32,192 nucleotides of DNA from Pseudomonas sp. CAN1. Its GTDB lineage: Bacteria; Pseudomonadota; Gammaproteobacteria; Pseudomonadales; Pseudomonadaceae. The position numbers were made by a program, and so were the translations under genes. The notes under the pieces are model-generated. The model searched no databases. It saw only the letters and a list, made by a program, of their open reading frames with translations, and was not told where the DNA came from. The stretch covers positions 1 through 32,192 of the forward strand of contig NZ_JASMRU010000038.1 in the NCBI RefSeq assembly GCF_030462585.1, in the 5' to 3' direction. Every line of letters starts with the position of its first letter. Positions within the stretch are counted from its first letter, which is position 1. Shown piece by piece: positions 1 to 9,000 of the stretch.

Positions 1-525
1 GAGCTGTTCTTCGACAACCTGGAAATCCCCGCCGGCAACCTGATCGGCGAAGAGGGCAAGGGCTTCAAGTACATCCTCGACGGCCTCAACGCCGAGCGCA
101 CGCTGATCGCCGCCGAGTGCATCGGCGATGGCCGCTGGTTCAACGAAAAATCCGCGCAGTACGCCCGTGACCGCGTGGTGTTCGGCCGCCCGATCGGGCA
201 GAACCAGGGCGTGCAGTTCCCCATCGCCGAGGCTTACATCGAGATCGAAGCGGCCGACCTGATGCGCTGGCGCGCCTGCCAGGAATACGACAGCGGCAAG
301 AACGCCGGCGCTGCCGCGAACATGGCCAAGTACCTGGCGGCCAAGGCCAGCTGGGAAGCCGCCAACGCCTGCCTGCAGACCCACGGCGGCTTCGGCTTCG
401 CCAACGAATACGACGTCGAGCGCAAGTTCCGCGAGACGCGCCTGTACCAGGTGGCGCCGATCTCCACCAACCTGATCCTGTCGTACGTGGCCGAGCACCT
501 GCTCGAACTGCCGCGTTCCTTCTGA
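1..525 (+). CDS. Acyl-CoA dehydrogenase, C-terminal part (5' end outside window)
   Basis: The frame is open from base 1 and ends with TGA at 523-525, giving 174 residues of an acyl-CoA dehydrogenase: the end of the beta domain and the C-terminal helical domain. Family landmarks are FGRPIGQNQGVQFPIAE, the THGGFGFANEYDVERKFRE stretch near the FAD and dimer contact, and a terminal helix ending LPRSF. The enzyme would oxidise an acyl-CoA alpha-beta bond, passing electrons to ETF. At the place where medium-chain enzymes have the catalytic Glu (YEGT) this protein reads YQVAPIST, so that Glu is absent. A Glu in GLNAER (residue 32 of the fragment) sits where isovaleryl-CoA dehydrogenase keeps its catalytic base. 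It lies directly upstream of itaconate-degradation genes, the position of PA0879 in P. aeruginosa. Family is sure; substrate is unknown. Confidence 0.93.
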   Translation, partial: ELFFDNLEIPAGNLIGEEGKGFKYILDGLNAERTLIAAECIGDGRWFNEKSAQYARDRVVFGRPIGQNQGVQFPIAEAYIEIEAADLMRWRACQEYDSGKNAGAAANMAKYLAAKASWEAANACLQTHGGFGFANEYDVERKFRETRLYQVAPISTNLILSYVAEHLLELPRSF

Positions 526-551
526 GCCGGGACCAACTGAGCCGGGACCAA
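522..551 (+). repeat. Perfect 15-bp tandem duplication across the stop codon
   Basis: The 15-mer CTGAGCCGGGACCAA occurs twice head to tail, at 522-536 and 537-551. The first copy includes the stop codon of the acyl-CoA dehydrogenase and the second ends six bases before the next ATG. The duplication makes up essentially the whole intergenic gap and places a GGGACC stretch in the ribosome-binding region of the next gene. Confidence 0.95.
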
Positions 552-557
552 GAACAA
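550..557 (+). promoter_or_regulatory. AAnAAnAA (Hfq/Crc-type) motif at a start codon
   Basis: AAGAACAA fits the AAnAAnAA catabolite-activity motif bound by Hfq with Crc in Pseudomonas mRNAs. Its last A is the first base of the ATG at 557. A motif at the start codon is the usual arrangement for translational repression. The match is exact; the function is inferred. Confidence 0.4.
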
Positions 558-1906
558 TGAACAATACCCACGCCCTTGCCGAATTCCTTGCTGGTCTGCG
601 CTATGAAGACCTGCCCACCGCCGTGGTCGAGTACACCGAGGAGCTGTTCCTCGACTGGCTCGGCTCGGCCCTGGCCAGCCAGAATCGCCACCCGATCCCA
701 CTGTTCCAGCGCTACGCCCAGCGCATGGGCCCGGCCAGCGGCAAGAGCCGCGTACTGGTGGACGGCACCTCGACCTCGGCGTACTTCGCCGCGCTGGTCA
801 ACGGTGCCAGCTCGCACCTGGTAGAACAGGACGACCTGCACAACAGCTCCGTGCTGCACCCGGCCACCGTGGTCTTCCCCGCGGCCCTGGCTGCCGCGCA
901 GGAACTGGGCAAGTCCGGCCGCGAGCTGATTCTCGCCAGCGTCGCCGGCTACGAAGCGGGCATCCGCATCGGCGAATTCCTCGGCCGCTCGCACTACCGC
1001 ATCTTCCACACCACCGCCACGGTCGGCACCCTGGCCGCCGCAGTGGCCGTGGGCAAACTGCTGGGGCTGGACAGCCGGCAGTTCGTCAACTGCCTGGGCA
1101 GTGCCGGCACCCAGGCCGCCGGGCTCTGGGAGTTCCTCCGCGACGCTGCCGATTCCAAACAGCTGCATACCGCGAAAGCCGCCGCTGACGGCCTGCTCGC
1201 CGCCTACCTGACGGCTGACGGCCTGACCGGTGCGCAGAACATCCTCGAAGGCGAGCAGGGCATGGCCGCCGGCATGTCCAGCGACGCCGACCCGAGCCGT
1301 CTGGTCGACGGCCTGGGCACCCGCTGGGCGCTCTGCGAGACCTCCTACAAGTTCCACGCTTCCTGCCGCCACACCCATCCCGCCGCTGATGCGCTGCTGG
1401 ACCTGATGCAGCGCGAAGGGCTCAGGCATGGCGATATCGCCAAGGTAATCACCCGCGTGCACCAGGGCGCCATCGACGTGCTCGGCCGCGTGGTGGTACC
1501 GCAGACGGTGCACCAGGCGAAATTCTCCATGGGCACCGTGCTGGGCCTGATCGCCGTGCACGGCAAGGCCGGGCTGGTGGAGTTCGAGGAATTCTCCCTG
1601 AGCGACGCCGAGGTCTCGGCCTTCCGCGAGAAAGTCAGCATGCAGCTCGATGCTGAAGTGGACGGCGCATACCCACGGCGCTGGCTGGGCCGCGTCGACG
1701 TGCTCACCACCGACGGCCGCCAGCTGCACGGCGCCATCGACGAGCCCAAGGGCGATCCGGGCAACGGCCTGAGCCGCGCCGAGCTGGAGGACAAGTTCCG
1801 CCGCCTGCTGGCCTTCGCCGGCCAGCGCAGCGAAGCCGAGGCGGATCGTCTGGTGCAGGCCAGCTGGCGTCTGCATGAGCTGGCGAATCTCGACGACTTC
1901 CACTGA
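557..1906 (+). CDS. MmgE/PrpD family protein of the itaconate cluster
   Basis: A 449-residue protein of the MmgE/PrpD family, which includes 2-methylcitrate dehydratase, cis-aconitate decarboxylase and iminodisuccinate epimerase. The all-alpha N-terminal domain fits the family (SSHLVEQDDLHNSSVLHPAT near residues 90-110, then an Ala/Gly-rich helical core), as does the KFHASCRHTHPAADALLDL segment around residues 265-285. Length is normal for the family. The ATG at 557 starts 31 bases after the preceding stop, so the genes are probably cotranscribed. Its place before an Ict-like CoA-transferase and a Ccl-like lyase matches PA0881 in the P. aeruginosa itaconate operon. The reaction is not settled: hydration, dehydration or isomerisation of an itaconate-related acid is the natural inference. 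The prpC/prpB partners of the methylcitrate cycle are not in the window, so I do not call it PrpD. Confidence 0.9.
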   Translation: MNNTHALAEFLAGLRYEDLPTAVVEYTEELFLDWLGSALASQNRHPIPLFQRYAQRMGPASGKSRVLVDGTSTSAYFAALVNGASSHLVEQDDLHNSSVLHPATVVFPAALAAAQELGKSGRELILASVAGYEAGIRIGEFLGRSHYRIFHTTATVGTLAAAVAVGKLLGLDSRQFVNCLGSAGTQAAGLWEFLRDAADSKQLHTAKAAADGLLAAYLTADGLTGAQNILEGEQGMAAGMSSDADPSRLVDGLGTRWALCETSYKFHASCRHTHPAADALLDLMQREGLRHGDIAKVITRVHQGAIDVLGRVVVPQTVHQAKFSMGTVLGLIAVHGKAGLVEFEEFSLSDAEVSAFREKVSMQLDAEVDGAYPRRWLGRVDVLTTDGRQLHGAIDEPKGDPGNGLSRAELEDKFRRLLAFAGQRSEAEADRLVQASWRLHELANLDDFH

Positions 1907-1918
1907 TAGCGCTTTGCG

Positions 1919-1933
1919 GGCGGCCTGGCCGCC
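1919..1933 (+). other. GC-rich hairpin in the MmgE/PrpD-CoA-transferase gap
   Basis: GGCGGCC-T-GGCCGCC is a perfect inverted repeat in the 79-base gap between two same-strand genes. It has no T-run, so it is not a typical intrinsic terminator. It may attenuate transcription or stabilise an mRNA end. The rest of the gap holds a second CCGGCCGG palindrome and the GGAG ribosome-binding site of the next gene. Confidence 0.3.
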
Positions 1934-1985
1934 TGTTCCCACCGAATCGTAGCGTCGGCCCGCCGGCCGGCGTCTGGAGTTGCCC

Positions 1986-3176
1986 ATGAGTTCGCGTCCC
2001 CTCGACGGCATCACCGTCATCAGCCTGGAACACGCCATTGCCGCGCCGTTCTGCACCCGCCAGCTGGCCGACCTCGGCGCCCGCGTGATCAAGGTCGAGC
2101 GCCCCGGCGTCGGCGACTTCGCCCGTGGCTATGACGAGCGCGTGCGCGGCCTGGCCTCGCACTTCGTCTGGACCAACCGCTCCAAGGAAAGCCTGTCCCT
2201 GGACCTCAAGCAGGCGCCGGCGCAGACCGTGCTGGAACAACTGCTGGAAACCGCCGACGTGCTGGTGCAGAACCTCGCGCCGGGCGCCGCCGCGCGCCTG
2301 GGGCTGTCGTTCGAGGCACTGCACGAGCGTTTTCCGCGGCTGATCGTCTGTGACATCTCCGGCTACGGCGAAGGCGGCCCCTACGAGCAGAAAAAGGCCT
2401 ACGACCTGCTGATCCAGAGCGAGAGCGGCTTCCTCTCGGTGACCGGCGGGCCGGGCGCCGACGAGATGGCCAAGGCCGGCTGCTCCATCGCCGACATCTC
2501 CGCCGGCATGTACGCCTACAGCGGCATTCTCTCCGCGTTGCTGCTGCGTGGCCGCACGGGGGAGGGCAGCCGCGTCGAGGTATCGATGCTCGAAGGCATG
2601 GCCGAGTGGATGGGTTTCCCCATGTACTACGCCTTCGACGGCCAGTCGCAGCCGCCGCGCGCCGGCGCCGCCCACGCCACCATCTATCCCTACGGGCCGT
2701 TCCCCACCGGTGATGGCGGCAGCGTCATGCTCGGCGTGCAGAACGAGCGCGAGTGGAAGCTGTTCTGCGAGATCGTCCTGCAACGCCCGGAGCTGGCGGT
2801 CGATCCGCGCTTCACCGCGACCAGCCTGCGCGTGGCCAACCGCGACGCCCTGCGCGCGCTGATCATCGAAGCCTTCGCCAGCCTCGGCGCCGAGCAGGTG
2901 GTTGAACGCCTGGAGCAGGCGCAGATCGCCAATGCCCATGTCAACGACATGCGCGGCCTGTGGCAGCACCCACAGCTGGCCGCCCGCGACCGCTGGCGTG
3001 AAATCGACAGCCCCGCCGGTCGCCTGCCGGCACTGTTGCCGCCAGTGAACAGCAACGCCTACACGCCGCGGATGGACGCCGTACCGGCATTAGGTCAGCA
3101 GACAGATGACCTGCTGCAGGAACTGGGGTATACCGCCGGGGATATCCAGCGCCTGCACGAGCAGGGCGCGGTATGA
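1986..3176 (+). CDS. ict: CaiB/BaiF CoA-transferase, itaconate CoA-transferase-like
   Basis: A class III CoA-transferase of 396 residues. The opening (RPLDGITVISLEHAIAAPF, then LADLGARVIKVERPGVGDFA) is the standard CaiB/BaiF N-terminus. Asp170 in CSIADISAGMYAYSG fits the aspartate that carries the acyl intermediate in formyl-CoA transferase. In this operon the likely reaction is CoA transfer to itaconate to form itaconyl-CoA, as for Ict (PA0882) of P. aeruginosa. The frame could begin at TTG 1980, but ATG 1986 is better spaced from GGAG at 1976-1979. The stop overlaps the first possible ATG of the next gene. Family is certain; itaconate specificity rests on synteny and on the downstream Ccl-like lyase. 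Confidence 0.9.
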   Translation: MSSRPLDGITVISLEHAIAAPFCTRQLADLGARVIKVERPGVGDFARGYDERVRGLASHFVWTNRSKESLSLDLKQAPAQTVLEQLLETADVLVQNLAPGAAARLGLSFEALHERFPRLIVCDISGYGEGGPYEQKKAYDLLIQSESGFLSVTGGPGADEMAKAGCSIADISAGMYAYSGILSALLLRGRTGEGSRVEVSMLEGMAEWMGFPMYYAFDGQSQPPRAGAAHATIYPYGPFPTGDGGSVMLGVQNEREWKLFCEIVLQRPELAVDPRFTATSLRVANRDALRALIIEAFASLGAEQVVERLEQAQIANAHVNDMRGLWQHPQLAARDRWREIDSPAGRLPALLPPVNSNAYTPRMDAVPALGQQTDDLLQELGYTAGDIQRLHEQGAV

Positions 3177-3190
3177 CCCAGGAGAACCCA

Positions 3191-4024
3191 ATGATTGAGC
3201 AGACCCCGGCGCAGCCTATTGTGCGGACCGCGCTGTTCGTGCCCGGCAGCCGCCCGGAACGCTTCGCCAAGGCCCTGGCCAGCGGCGCCGATGCGGTGAT
3301 TGTCGATTTCGAGGATGCCGTCGAGCCGGCGCTCAAGGCCCAGGCCCGCGACAACCTCGAAGCCTTCCTTACCGCTAACCCGGACGCCCGCGTGCGGGTG
3401 CGGGTGAACGCCGCCGGCGACCCCGAGCAGGCCGCCGACCTCGAATTGTGCGGGCGCCTGCCCGGCGTCATCGGCATCCTGCTGCCCAAGGCCGAGCGCG
3501 CGGTGCAGGTGCGCATCGCGGCTTCCTGTGGCAAGCCGGTATGGACGCTGATCGAAAGCGCCCGCGGACTGCTCGCGCTGGGCGAGATCGCCAGCTGCGA
3601 AGGCGTCGAGCGCCTGACCTTCGGTGGCCTCGACCTGGCGCTGGATATCGGCATGGCCAGCGGCACCCCGGCGGCCGCCGGGGTCTATGACCAGGTGCGC
3701 CTGAGCCTGCTGCTGCACTCGCGGATCAACGACCTGCAGCCGCCGCTGGACACCGTGTTCCCGGCCTTCGACGACGCCGAAGGCTTCGCCGCGACCATCC
3801 GCCATGGCCGCGACCTCGGCCTGCTCGGCGCACTGTGCATCCACCCGAAGCAGGTCGCCGTGGTGCATGCCGCGCTGGCTCCCAGCGGCGACGAGCTGGA
3901 CTGGGCGCGCCGCGTGGTGGCGGCAGCGGAGGGCGGTGCAGCGGCCTTCCAGGTCGACGGGCAGATGGTCGATGCGCCCGTGCTGGCCCGCGCCCAGCGC
4001 CTGCTGGCCAACGCTGGCGGCTGA
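3191..4024 (+). CDS. ccl: HpcH/HpaI (CitE-like) lyase, citramalyl-CoA lyase-like
   Basis: A 277-residue CitE-type TIM-barrel protein. Landmarks in order are ALFVPGSRPERFAKAL near the N-terminus, AVIVDFEDAVEP with the acidic Mg2+ ligands, TLIESARGL mid-protein, LTFGGLDLALDIG, and LCIHPKQ near residue 220. In the itaconate pathway Ccl cleaves (S)-citramalyl-CoA to acetyl-CoA and pyruvate, completing the step started by the CoA-transferase upstream. ATG 3191 has AGGAG six bases upstream and is my preferred start; ATG 3173, overlapping the previous stop, would add six residues. It is the last gene of the operon on this side and converges on marC. Confidence in the CitE-like family is high; the exact substrate is inferred from context. 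Confidence 0.88.
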   Translation: MIEQTPAQPIVRTALFVPGSRPERFAKALASGADAVIVDFEDAVEPALKAQARDNLEAFLTANPDARVRVRVNAAGDPEQAADLELCGRLPGVIGILLPKAERAVQVRIAASCGKPVWTLIESARGLLALGEIASCEGVERLTFGGLDLALDIGMASGTPAAAGVYDQVRLSLLLHSRINDLQPPLDTVFPAFDDAEGFAATIRHGRDLGLLGALCIHPKQVAVVHAALAPSGDELDWARRVVAAAEGGAAAFQVDGQMVDAPVLARAQRLLANAGG

Positions 4025-4078
4025 CTGCCCTAAGTCAGGCCGGCAACAGGCGTTTTCGGGAAGATCAGCCCTGGGTTT

Positions 4079-4735
4079 TTACGCGTTGGCGTCGATCAGT
4101 GTCTGCGCGACTTCCACCAGGCCGTTGATGGCGAACTGCACGCCCATGCACACCAGCAGGAAGCCCATCAGCCGCGACACCGCGTCGATGCCCGACTTGC
4201 CGGTGGCCTTCATGATCAGCTCCGAGGCCTGCAGGCAGCCCCAGAGGATCAGCGCGGTGCAGAGGAAGATCAGCGGCGGCGCGACCATGATCACCCACTG
4301 CGGGAAGCTGGTGCTGTGCTTGATGCTCGCCGATGAGCTGATGATCAGCGCGATGGTTCCCGGCCCTGCGGTGCTGGGCATGGCCAGCGGGATGAAGGCG
4401 AAGTTCGGCCGTTCCTCGGCGCACTCGCTGACATCCACCTTCGGCACCGGCTGCGGGAACAGCATGCGCGAGCCGATGATGCAGAGGATGCCGCCACCGG
4501 CGATCCGCAGCCCCGGAATGGAGATGCTGAAGGCGCTCATGATGAACTCGCCGATGTAGTAGGCCATCGTCATGATGAGGAACACATAGAAGGCCGTCGC
4601 CCGCGCCTGGCGATTCTTCTCCTCGCGACTGCAGCCGTTGGACAGGGCCAGGAACAGCGCCACCGTGGTCGGCGGGTTGATCAGCGGCAGCAGGGCCAGC
4701 AGGCCGAGCAGGATCGCATCGAGCAGACTCGTCAT
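4079..4735 (-). CDS. marC: MarC family integral membrane protein
   Basis: A 218-residue hydrophobic protein with about six membrane segments. It strongly resembles E. coli MarC as I recall it: [20 protein letters not shown] near the start, [15 protein letters not shown] around residue 70, [18 protein letters not shown] mid-protein, and [19 protein letters not shown] near the C-terminus. MarC is an inner-membrane protein of unresolved function; despite its name, a role in multiple antibiotic resistance is not supported. It converges on the itaconate operon with a 54-base gap in which I see no strong terminator hairpin, and it is divergent from the HD-GYP gene. There is no sign of truncation. 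Confidence 0.9.
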   Translation of the reverse strand: MTSLLDAILLGLLALLPLINPPTTVALFLALSNGCSREEKNRQARATAFYVFLIMTMAYYIGEFIMSAFSISIPGLRIAGGGILCIIGSRMLFPQPVPKVDVSECAEERPNFAFIPLAMPSTAGPGTIALIISSSASIKHSTSFPQWVIMVAPPLIFLCTALILWGCLQASELIMKATGKSGIDAVSRLMGFLLVCMGVQFAINGLVEVAQTLIDANA

Positions 4736-4820
4736 GGAGGGACATCCTGGCCTGGGACAACTGCCCGAAGTCTAGGCGCGATTCGGCGCTCGGCCACTGG
4801 CGGCGGGTTCTCGGCGGCTG

Positions 4821-4828
4821 GCTATACT
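4821..4828 (+). promoter_or_regulatory. Candidate RpoS-type -10 element
   Basis: GCTATACT fits the extended -10 pattern KCTAYACT favoured by RpoS. It lies 60 bases before the ATG of the HD-GYP gene, in the 152-base gap between divergent genes. No convincing -35 box stands 17 bases upstream, which RpoS promoters tolerate. A GCAGG/CCTGC hairpin lies between it and the gene. The assignment rests on this motif alone. Confidence 0.4.
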
Positions 4829-4887
4829 GGTTTTCCACCAGCAGGCGGGATGACCTGCGCGCCCACCTGTTCGGCGGAGAAAGGTCA

Positions 4888-5994
4888 ATGAATGAGCCTG
4901 GTCCCGTTGTCCGGCCGACGATCCTGATCGTCGACGATACCCCCGAGAACCTCACCCTGCTCAGCGAGCTGCTCAAGCTGCTGTACCGCGTCAAGGCGGC
5001 GCGCACCGGCGAGAAGGCGTTGCAGATCTGCCTTGGCGATGACCCGCCGGATCTCATCCTGCTCGACGTGATGATGCCCGGCATGAGCGGCTTCGAAGTC
5101 TGCCGGCGCCTGCGCGAGCAGCCGCGCACCCGCGACATCCCGGTGATCTTCATCACCAGCCAGAGCGCCGCCGACGACGAGATCCACGGGCTGGAACTGG
5201 GCGCGGTGGACTACCTGACCAAGCCGATCAACCCGCCGGTGGTGCTGATGCGCGTGGACAACCAGCTGCGGGTCAAGGCCGCCGCGGACTTCCTGCGCGA
5301 CCACAACCAGTTCCTCGAACAGGAGGTGCAACGGCGCACCCAGGAGTTGGCGGCGATCCAGGACGTCACCATCATCGCCATGGCCTCGCTGGCGGAAACC
5401 CGCGACAACGAGACCGGCAACCACATCCGTCGTACCCAGCACTACGTTGCCGCCCTGGCGGAGCACCTGCGCGGGCACCCGCGCTTCGCCGCCGAACTGG
5501 ACGAGGAAACCTGCCGCCTGCTGTACAAGTCGGCGCCGCTGCACGATATCGGCAAGGTCGGCATTCCCGACTACATCCTGCTCAAGCCGGGGCGGCTGAC
5601 CGCCGAAGAGTTCGAGATCATGAAGACCCACGCCGCGCTGGGCCTCGATGCCCTGGAGAAGGCCGAGCAGCGCCTGGGCATGGACGTGCCGTTCCTGCGC
5701 CTGGCCAAGCAGATCGCCTACGGCCACCACGAGCGCTGGGACGGCAGCGGCTATCCGCAGGGCCTGGCCGGCGAGGCGATTCCCGTGGCGGCGCGGCTGA
5801 TGGCGCTGGCCGATGTCTATGACGCGCTGATCAGCCAGCGCATCTACAAGCGCGGCATGCCCCATGCCGAGGCGGTGCAGCTGATCGCCGGCCAGCGCGG
5901 CCAGCATTTCGACCCGGATATCGTCGATGCCTTCCTCTTCCTGCAGGGCGAGTTCCAGGGCATCGCCGCGCGCTTCAGCGACGCCACACACTGA
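4888..5994 (+). CDS. REC/HD-GYP response regulator, c-di-GMP phosphodiesterase
   Basis: A 368-residue response regulator. The receiver domain (about residues 10-130) has the acidic pair Asp16-Asp17, phosphoacceptor Asp60 in LILLDVMMPG, and TKPIN as the conserved Lys loop. A short coiled linker follows (DFLRDHNQFLEQEVQRRTQE). The HD-GYP domain (about 155-355) has His219-Asp220 in APLHDIGKVGIP, LKPGRLT, the YGHHERWDGSGYP stretch (Gly288-Tyr289-Pro290) and LADVYDALISQR. All metal-binding and GYP signature residues seem intact, so active hydrolysis of c-di-GMP is expected. The ATG has GGAG/AAGG upstream. The hybrid kinase gene begins 29 bases after the stop, so the two are probably an operon and functional partners. 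An RpfG-like role is inferred. Confidence 0.94.
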   Translation: MNEPGPVVRPTILIVDDTPENLTLLSELLKLLYRVKAARTGEKALQICLGDDPPDLILLDVMMPGMSGFEVCRRLREQPRTRDIPVIFITSQSAADDEIHGLELGAVDYLTKPINPPVVLMRVDNQLRVKAAADFLRDHNQFLEQEVQRRTQELAAIQDVTIIAMASLAETRDNETGNHIRRTQHYVAALAEHLRGHPRFAAELDEETCRLLYKSAPLHDIGKVGIPDYILLKPGRLTAEEFEIMKTHAALGLDALEKAEQRLGMDVPFLRLAKQIAYGHHERWDGSGYPQGLAGEAIPVAARLMALADVYDALISQRIYKRGMPHAEAVQLIAGQRGQHFDPDIVDAFLFLQGEFQGIAARFSDATH

Positions 5995-6023
5995 GCCAGC
6001 CCAGCACCTGAGGAAGCCAGCCC

Positions 6024-9000
6024 ATGAGCCCGCTCGGTTACCTGCAGCGCCTGCGTTTGCGTACCCGGCTGACGCTGGGCTTCGGCGGCATCCTGCTGCT
6101 GGCGTTGTTCATCGTCCTGTACAGCCTGGATGTGCAGCGCAAGCAGAACGAGCAGATCACCCAGGTCTATGAAAAAGAGATGCTTGGCCTGTCGCATATC
6201 GAGGCGGCACGGGTGGCGCTGGCCGGAATCGGTCGCAGCGTCCGCCAGGCGGTCATGGCGGCGGACGCGGCCGGGCACCGGCAGGCCCTGGAGCAACTGG
6301 AAGAAGACCGCACCACGCTGCGCGAGGAAATCGAGTACGCCCGCCCGCTGATCTACCGGCCATCGGCGATGCAGGGTCTGGTGCGCTTCGAGGCGGCCTA
6401 CGAGGATTACCAGGACCAGTTGCAGCGGGTACTCGCCTACAACGACCAGTCGGTCGCCAACGGCAGCTCCGGCGGTGACCAGGCGGCCATCGCGCTGCTC
6501 TCGTCGACGGCGCTGCAAAGGCCCAACGACGTGGCCAACCAGGCCCTGGCCGAAGTGGCGCAGATCAAGCGTGCCGGCGCGGACCTGGAGGTCAAGCTGG
6601 CCTCCGAGCGCTTCCGCCGCAGCGTCAACCTGACCTTCTGGCTGATGGCGCTGGGCGTGGGCAGTGGCCTGCTGTTCGGCCTGCTGATCAGCCTGTCGAT
6701 CCGCCGGCCGGCGGAGCAGCTGCGCAACTCGGTGAAGACCCTGAGCCAGGGCGAGCTGGACATCCTGGTGCCGTTCCAGGACTACCCCAACGAAGTGGGC
6801 GAAATGGCCCGGGCGATTACCGAGCTGCAATCCGAGGCGCGGCAGATGGCCAATCAGCGCTGGGTGAAGACCCAGGTGGCGGCGCTCACCGGGCAGATGC
6901 AGGCGGCCGCCGACTCGGCGGAACTGGGCGAACGCATCCTGGTGAGCCTGGCCGAGCTGATGCCGCTGCTGCGCGCCTCCATCCATGTGCGCGAGGAGGG
7001 CAGCGAGGACCTCGTCCTGCTCGGCAGCTATGCCGGCACCGGCAGCGTGGCCCAGCGTGTGCGCCCCGGCGAGGGGCTGATCGGCCAGTGTGCCCGGCAG
7101 CGCCAGGCCATTCGTCTTGAGCCGCAGCAGCCGGACAGCCATGCCCGGGAACCGGTGGTGGCGGCCAGCGAAATCCTGCCGCTGATCCAGGGCGAGCGTC
7201 TGGTCGGTGTACTGGCGCTGGATCTGGCGCGGGCGCCGGGTTGCCGGCAAAGCTCGCTGCTGGAGGAGTTCGTGCCGCTGCTGGCGATGAACCTGGAGAT
7301 TCTCGAGCGCAGCTCGCGCACCCGCCAGTTGCTGGCGGAAACCCTGGCCCAGGCCGAGCTGATGGAAACCCAGGCGGCCAACCTGCAGGCACAGACTCGC
7401 GAGCTGGAAGCCCGCCAGCGCGAGATCGAAGCCACCCGCGCCTGGTACCAGGGCATCCTGGAATCCGCGCCGGACGGCATGCTGGTGGTCGACCAGCAGG
7501 GCCTGATCATCCTCGCCAACCCACGGCTGGAGCAGCTCTTCGGCTATGAACGGGGCGCCTTGCTGGGGCGCTCGGTGGACGAGCTGGTGCCCCATGTCTA
7601 CCGCCACCAGCACGCGCGCCAGCGTTCGGGGTTCATGGCGGAGCAGGGCCGCCGGCAGATGGGCCGAGGCGACGCCGACCTGCTCGGGCTGCGCAAGGAC
7701 GGCAGCCGCTTCTCCGTGGAAATCGCCCTGGCGCCGCTGCCGGACCTGCTCGGCCGCGGCGTGTGTGTCTGCGCCTCGGTGCGCGACATCAGCGAGCGCC
7801 GGGCTATGGAGGCAGCCCTGCAGGACAGCGAGAAGCGCCTGCAGTACATCCTCGATTGCAGCCCGATCAGCGTGGTGATCGCCAACCAGCAGCACATCCA
7901 GCTGGCCAACCCCAAATTCATCGAGATATTCGGCCGCCAGGTCGGCGAGGAGACCACGCCGATCTACATCGAGCCGGCGGTGCGCGAGGAAGTCTGGCAA
8001 CTGCTGCTGTCCGGCGAGCAGCGCGTCGAGCGGGAAATCCGCATGCTCGACTGCGAAGGTCGCGAGCGGGAAATGCTCACCATCTACCTGCCGGTGCATC
8101 ACCGCGGCGAGTTCGGCGTGCTCGGCTGGCTGTTCGATGTCACCCAGCGGCGCCAGGCCGAAAGGGAGATGCAGCGCGCCCGCGAACTGGCGGAGGAAGC
8201 AACGCGGGCCAAGAGCGAATTCCTCGCCAACATGAGCCATGAAATCCGCACGCCGATGAACGTGATCATCGGCATGAGCGCCCTGGCACTGAAGACCGCG
8301 CTGGATGCACGGCAGCGCAATTACATCCAGAAGGTGCACCGCTCGGCCGAAGGGCTGCTGGGGATCATCAACGACATCCTCGACTTCTCCAAGATCGAGG
8401 CCGGCATGATGAGCGTGGAGCGCATCGAGTTCCGCCTGGAGGACGTGCTCGACCAGTTCGTCGAACTGGTTGGCTTCCGCGCCGAGGAGAAGTCCCTGGA
8501 ACTGCTGTTGCAGCTCGATGCGCGGCTGCCCACCGCGCTGGTCGGCGATCCGCTGCGCCTGGGCCAGGTGCTGCTCAACCTGGGCAACAACGCGGTGAAG
8601 TTCACCGAGCGCGGCGAAGTGGTGCTGGGCATCGAGGAAGCCGGCCAGGCTGGTGAGACCGGCGAGAAAGCCGAGGAAGTCGAGCTGCACTTCTGGGTGC
8701 GCGACACCGGCATCGGCATGACTGCCGAGCAGTGCGGGCGCATGTTCCAGTCATTCATCCAGGCGGATTCGTCGACCTCCCGGCGTTTCGGCGGTACCGG
8801 CCTGGGGCTGTCGATCTCGCGCAACCTGGTGGAGCTGATGGGTGGGCGGATCTGGGTCGACAGCGAGCCGGGCGTCGGTTCGACCTTTCACTTCCGTGCC
8901 CGCTTCGGCCTTTGCGCCACGCTGGCCCCGCGGCGGACGCGGCAGGCGGACGAGCTGCTTGGCGTGCGCGCACTGGTGGTCGATGACAATGCCTCGGCGC

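Noticed and set aside
557..1906. Naming the MmgE/PrpD gene prpD (2-methylcitrate dehydratase)
   Set aside because: No prpB, prpC or acnD nearby, and the neighbours are itaconate-type CoA-transferase and lyase.
140..2092. 650-codon minus-strand open frame opposite the acyl-CoA dehydrogenase and MmgE/PrpD genes
   Set aside because: Antisense of two well-supported genes; no start site or recognisable protein.
4025..4078. Terminator between ccl and marC
   Set aside because: There is a TTTTT run near 4076 but no stable stem in front of it in either direction.
5844..8690. 948-codon open frame on the minus strand inside the HD-GYP and kinase genes
   Set aside because: It is antisense to two genes with intact domains. 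In GC-rich DNA the strand opposite strong codon bias often stays open. The translation is low-complexity His/Gln/Leu-rich with no domain.
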